Assembly: GCF_037392515.1 (NCBI RefSeq)
Contig: NC_090291.1
Coordinates: forward strand, 33,608,501-33,672,500
Origin: Haliotis asinina
Taxonomy: Eukaryota > Mollusca > Gastropoda > Lepetellida > Haliotidae
Length of the DNA: 64,000 bases
Direction: 5' to 3'
In this document: positions 58,901-64,000 of the stretch, one piece after another
Layout: each line of letters opens with the position of its first letter
Numbering within the stretch: position 1 is the first letter of the stretch
Notes under the pieces: generated by a model
The model's database searches: none
The model's input: only the letters and a program-made list of their open reading frames with translations
Told to the model about the DNA's origin: nothing
Made by a program: the position numbers and the translations under genes

Positions 58901-61430
58901 CTGGAAGAAAATCAACACACGATAAACAACACAATCTACAACATCTGTACACTCATACCTAGGATTGCCATCTTCAAAACAGGATGTAGCTTTGTCTTAA
59001 GAACATTAAATCTTTGTGCAAAAAATACAAATCATACACAAACATAACTTTAATTAATGTCCAGAAATGCATGTAAAACTCTACAGCTGTCTAGAAGTAG
59101 AAATTAGCTCCCTGTATTTTCCTGGTTATTCACAATTTTGTGGGTGTGTCAAACAATTTTACTCAATTGTGCCCGCCTTAAAACTGAACACCATCATAGT
59201 GCCATGCATCAACATTTTTAATGACATCCAATTATAAAACGAGTGATCAATTTTCTAAATCTCCAAATATACTAAAAAGTCTTGAAAACAACTTATCATT
59301 TACAACATTTCACTAATCTGTTGGTGTGATCAGTTTGAGGTATTTACTTGAAGACCTGTCTGATTACTAACAATAACGTATATCTTGGGTATATAAGTGT
59401 GAACTCAGGATTTCAGCATCAAGAGCAGAAGCTCCAACCAACCACCTGAAGGGATAAGGAAGGTTCTCATATTTACAACTGAAGGTACAGTTCTCACAGG
59501 CATAATCAGAGCAAACACTGATTCGAACCAATGATCACTGCCTCTTCGACACAACCATATGCAATAAAATGTGATTCTTTTGTCCACTGGGTGACCTGTG
59601 CCCAAGAGTGTGTTGAAATAATCGTTGCTCTTGACATTATTTTTTGGCAGAAGATATAAAAAATGGACATTGTACCCTTGGAGCAAATTCAGACCATCTT
59701 GGGTGTGACAACCCCTAAGCTATCTCATATGTACAGAGAAACCTGCACCCCTAATACAGGGACTTGTCTGCAAGTACTACTAACAAACCTCTGCAAAAAC
59801 CAGGTCTAATAACTACTCTGGCTGGTATGACTCTACCAGAGGAAAAAGAAAAACTAATCCCATCAAATCAATCTGGTTTTACAGTCATTCAAACTGAAAT
59901 CAAAATGACTGCCAACAAGAACCTCCCCAACTTGAACAAAACAATACAGTAATGGTGTAAAATGTATGGTGTGGCGCATTTGGCATTGTGATTCAAACAG
60001 TAGCATTGTTGGGAAAAATTCTCAAACCAAAGCATCAGAACACATATTATTGCTACATGCATTATCTTGCAGAGCAATTACATGTGGAATCAATTTTAGC
60101 TCATATCCTTCCATACTGAATAACAGGCAACAGACTTCAACCATTTGCTGAAGACCTTTTAAATGAGTGGGTTGGTAAGTGAATGATGTTTTAGAAACAT
60201 TCATTATCTTGACAGCTTACAGACATAATGTGGTAAGAGTCTTTGTACTGTTTTGTATATAATATATCATGGTAATGTCAACCTTTCCTGTCATTTTCAT
60301 TATGTTGAATTTCTGGATGTGAAAAGGTTACACGTTATTTCTCTGAAGATAAAGATGAAATCTTATACGAGATAACCATTATATCAGAGCCATCTCTGAT
60401 CTTGATGCCTAAACAGCTCGTGAAATATTCCAGTTTGAAACATTCATTTCTTAACAACTACATACTTATATGCACCACTACACCATAACTGCCATGGACT
60501 CCTATCATCAATAGTGTCATGTAACAAAGCCTGTTGTCCAATGTTAAGGCTGTGTGCAAGATGAAGCCCTTTCACCACATTATGCCTCATGCATAGCATA
60601 CTACGAAAACAAAATTCATAAACATGCAAAAATAACTACAAAATGACCAAGTTTTATATTTTCCAAAACAAAGGAGTGATTCCTGAGTTAATTTGTACAG
60701 ATGTATCTCGACTGTAATATCAGCTGTGGTGTGTTTAATGCTTAATTCTTCTAGTCTTGCATTCAATCATTGTAGTCATTGAAAGTTTGAATCTCTAAAA
60801 AACCAGAGTAAGCCTATCAAAAACATTCAGTAAGTGTAAGCATGAAAAAGGAGATAAAAGACCTTGCAATAATACTCAATGGTATATAATCACAATTAGG
60901 GTTAAGAATGAGTTCATAAATGCTTAAAATATTGATAATTATACAAAGATTTTACACTTCAGTTATATAGCATAATCAATGATTTTCTTGAAGCAACAGT
61001 TAATGTTGGAACCAACAAATACTGTCAGGAAAGTACACTGAACATGTTGACATTTTATTATGTTGGCATGGTGATAATGATGCAAACAAAGCATATCCCC
61101 TGCAACAGATGGCTCTGTATTGTATTGACCTCCAAGCACCATATTTTCAGCTTTGCACAATACCTTACATGTAATCTACATTTATTATGAACAAGCTTAC
61201 TATAATGAACCATATTTTTTTTTTATCCTGTCACTCACTATATTTTAGGAAAAATGCCCAACAAATGAAAGTAGCAGTCCCTTCAATGTATTTCTCACAT
61301 AAAAATCTACCGAAGTCAGATCACCCAACATTAACCAACTTTACTAAGTCTTTCCGACCAGTTCTATTGATCAACGCTTCTCACACACACCAGTTGCTGA
61401 ACACTAGTTGCTGAATGACAAATGTTTGTC
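58901..61430 (-). other. AP1G1 intron, no further exon recognised
   Basis: I searched for the upstream gamma-adaptin exon (the segment before LVPQLVR) and did not find it. Only chance frames under 95 codons occur. Confidence 0.6.
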
Positions 61431-61437
61431 TGCTTGA

Positions 61438-61562
61438 TTTTAGTTTACTCAGCAATATTCCAGCTACGTGGCAGTGGTCTGTTAATAATCAAGATTGGAC
61501 CAGACAGTCCAGAGATCAACAGCAAGAGCATCAATCAACACTATTGGGATATGATGACATGT
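61438..61562 (-). mobile_element. SINE family 1, truncated copy
   Basis: 'tttagtttactcagcaatat', 'ccagctacgtggcagtggtc' and 'ggaccagacagtccagagat', broken off after 'gatgacatgtc'. Confidence 0.78.
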
Positions 61563-61567
61563 CAAAC

Positions 61568-61752
61568 ATGAGTGAGTCAATTTAGCTTTACACAGCTCTC
61601 AGCAATATTCCAGCTATATGGCAGTGGTCTGTAGATAGCTGAATCTGGACAAGAGCATCCACCTCCACATTTGAGAACCGATGACACGTGTCAACCAAGT
61701 CGGCAAGCCTGATCACCCAATCCTGTTGATCGCCTCATACGATAAAATCCCT
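61568..61752 (-). mobile_element. SINE family 1 copy in tandem with the previous
   Basis: 'gagtgagtcaatttagcttt' to 'ccaatcctgttgatcgcctc'. Same orientation, starting within 10 bp of the end of the copy at 61438. Confidence 0.8.
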
Positions 61753-61759
61753 GAGTAAT

Positions 61760-63400
61760 TATTGTTACACAAAATTGATAAAAACTCTGGCTACATGAGG
61801 ATATACCAACCAATGTATATGTTCTTAGACAGTACTTATCCACTGTTTTGATGTTATCTTGTTGACATCACCACCAAACAAAATACTCAGTAGGAATGAC
61901 AATGTAAATTTAATTAGCACAGTTAAATAATATAACATAATTCATGAAATGTTAGTGTAAACAAAATAGCTAACAAGCCTTGAAGAAACTGGTATGTGAA
62001 GTGCATCTGGCTTTAGCTGTGGTAATGAAGCAGGTGACAGAGCAGGTGGGCATAAGCATTTCCTAGTGACACACATTTCTGCCATCATGGAACTTCCTCA
62101 AATCAGTTTTTCTTAGACTCACTTTTTTGGTAAATAAAACTACAACTCAAGAACTCCGATATGGTCTGACGGCCATTTTGGCATCATCTTACAAACAAAG
62201 TAGAACTCTTTTAGAGACAAAAACTCAGTCTTAGACAAAATGACACTCATGTCTGGCACAAACACATACACGCATTTTGTTCAACAAACACTGACAACAT
62301 CTTGTGCAATAGTTCAGTGTACAAAGCAATTGTTTGCATTCCATATATGGCAAGTATTCACCATGAAGGTACAATTATCAATTTCAGGCAAGCCATATAG
62401 GGAAAATTAGTCTTTTACTGCAATTATTAGTTAACATGAATGCATATGTCCCAATATATATGATATAGTGAAAAATATTGTCAAAAATTTGTAAAATTAT
62501 GTCTTTAGGAGACAACATGAGGATACTTAGTACTTCTGTAAAAGAAGACAATTTCAAATTGATATACTGCTCAACATTTGCTAAGGATCAAATAGGCATC
62601 TTTAGTGGTGTATCCCTTGGGGAATGTTGAGTAGTACATATACAGAAGACTGTCATTATGCCCATGAAACAGTGCAGAGGTGTTCATGTGAATCATGCTA
62701 AGTTCCACTGGGACATGTCAATGTCTGCCATCTTTCTCAAGGCGATGAATGGTTTCTTGGAAATTTTCTTGTTAAACCACTACCATAACTAATCAAAATA
62801 GCACAACATTTACACTACACAGAACCAAAACCCCAAAATAATCTATTAACTGCTGTATTAATGTTATTGTTAGTTTCCATAGCAACCCCTCTAAACTGCA
62901 GTGCTCCAGATAATGCTGTATCATGTGTATTTCTCTGGATTTCAAACATACAAAGAAATACTACACCCTTTTATGACAAACTTCTGCCACACTATGTATC
63001 TACTCTCAACTACTCTATATTTTATTACGCATTACATTTACTTTATTACTTTAAAACATGTCATTTGCATTAGTTGTACTGAAACGATTTTCTCCCTATC
63101 TTCCAATGTGATTGGTTAGTATCAAATAATAAACATGAAATTCTATGTCTTGGTTTTGTTCATTATTACTAGTAAAATCCAAAAATGCAATATATCATCT
63201 TTAATTACCTGATTTATAGTTAACAGATTTTTCCTAGCCAATTTGACATGCAAGTTAGATATTTTCAAGAAATAGTTACATAAATGACCAATCACAAGAT
63301 CAATGATGTAGATCTGCAGGACAGTGTCCAGACATCTTTACTTGATTAAAATTAAATCTGCACAAAATATATTTTTCCATCACACAAATTGGTGTACATG
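61760..63400. other. AP1G1 intron or upstream, nothing recognised
   Basis: AT-rich with no repeat or exon that I recognise. Confidence 0.5.
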
Positions 63401-63412
63401 TCAAATCTAAAA

Positions 63413-63645
63413 CTGAGTGAGTGAGTGAGTTGTCTTTTACGCCGCACTCAGAAATATTCCAGTTATATGGCAGGGGTCAGTAAATAATCGAGTCTGGACC
63501 AGACAATCCAGTGACCAACAACATGAGCACTGACCTGCGCAGTTGGGAACTGATGACATGTGTCAATGAAGTCAGCGAGCCTGACCACCTGATCCCGTTA
63601 GTTGCCTCTTCCGACAAGCATAGTCGTCCTTTATGGCAAGCATCA
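63413..63645 (-). mobile_element. SINE family 1, well-preserved copy
   Basis: Starts with GTGA repeats and has 'tacgccgcactcagaaatat', 'gtctggaccagacaatccag', 'gtcagcgagcctgaccacct' and 'catagtcgtcctttatggca'. Confidence 0.87.
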
Positions 63646-64000
63646 ATACACATAGCCATATAAAAAGTGGAAGCCTTGGGGGCATTTAAACATCAGAGTT
63701 AGTGCTGGTAATAAGGTTCCTCGACTATGAAAGTGTTGGTTTAAATCCAGGATGAGCAGTAAAGTACATTCTAATATGAAAACATATGTCTGATACATGT
63801 TTTGGAATGACCAGTCATGTATTTTGGTGGTTGAGAATTATCTGAAGCACTGTCGGCTGACAACACAAGTGCAATGTCAACATACAACATCAGCCACAAA
63901 TTTTCATGTAAGGTTTATGAAATTAAACTTAAACATACAGACTAATAATCAATTCCATCTTTTGATTTATTTTCAAAAAATAAATCAATAAAAATCAAAT

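Noticed and set aside
60444-60629. Possible upstream AP1G1 exon
   Set aside because: The translation does not match the gamma-adaptin N-terminal region and lacks proper splice borders.
62690-62760. Small conserved-looking minus-strand segment
   Set aside because: Only ~20 codons, no clear splice sites and no recognised family.

Overview
The window is nuclear DNA of an animal, most likely a marine gastropod close to abalone (Haliotis). The evidence is spliced genes with GT-AG introns of 0.3 to 5 kb, AT-rich intergenic DNA, and dozens of copies of tRNA-derived SINEs that end in ACTC repeats. I associate this repeat type with abalone genomes; that species call is from memory and inference. There are no operons and no bacterial features.

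Five protein genes are supported. (1) Positions 1-785, minus: the 5' part of a C2H2 zinc-finger gene that runs off the left edge. A separate minus-strand exon at 7616-7690, beside two CACGTG boxes, may be its leader. (2) 9138-11385, plus: complete DAD1, a subunit of oligosaccharyltransferase (113 aa, 3 exons). (3) 16246-30393, minus: complete AMFR/gp78, an ER-associated-degradation ubiquitin ligase (15 coding exons, 678 aa), with a probable non-coding first exon near 33726-33800. (4) 34096-41584, plus: complete SDR39U1, a short-chain dehydrogenase-like protein (6 exons, 299 aa), divergent from AMFR over a shared promoter of about 300 bp. (5) 45257-58900, minus: the 3' 16 exons (612 aa) of the gamma-adaptin AP1G1; about 220 N-terminal residues lie beyond the right edge. 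DAD1 and AMFR converge, and so do SDR39U1 and AP1G1. DAD1 and AMFR both act in the ER membrane (N-glycosylation and degradation); gamma-adaptin acts later, at the trans-Golgi.

Between and inside these genes lie mobile elements and arrays: at least four SINE families (two with different heads share one tail), two copies of a 0.5-kb terminal-inverted-repeat element, small fold-back elements, an eroded tyrosine-recombinase element in AMFR intron 1, a hAT-like element in AP1G1 carrying a short intact two-exon zinc-finger gene, and a near-perfect 2 x 151-bp palindrome built from a tRNA-derived SINE. Intron 13 of AMFR carries about 12 copies of a 52-bp repeat that includes the exon 14 splice acceptor. 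The region 0.8-7.6 kb has no recognised protein gene but holds two related TATA promoters facing each other and a candidate recursive splice site.
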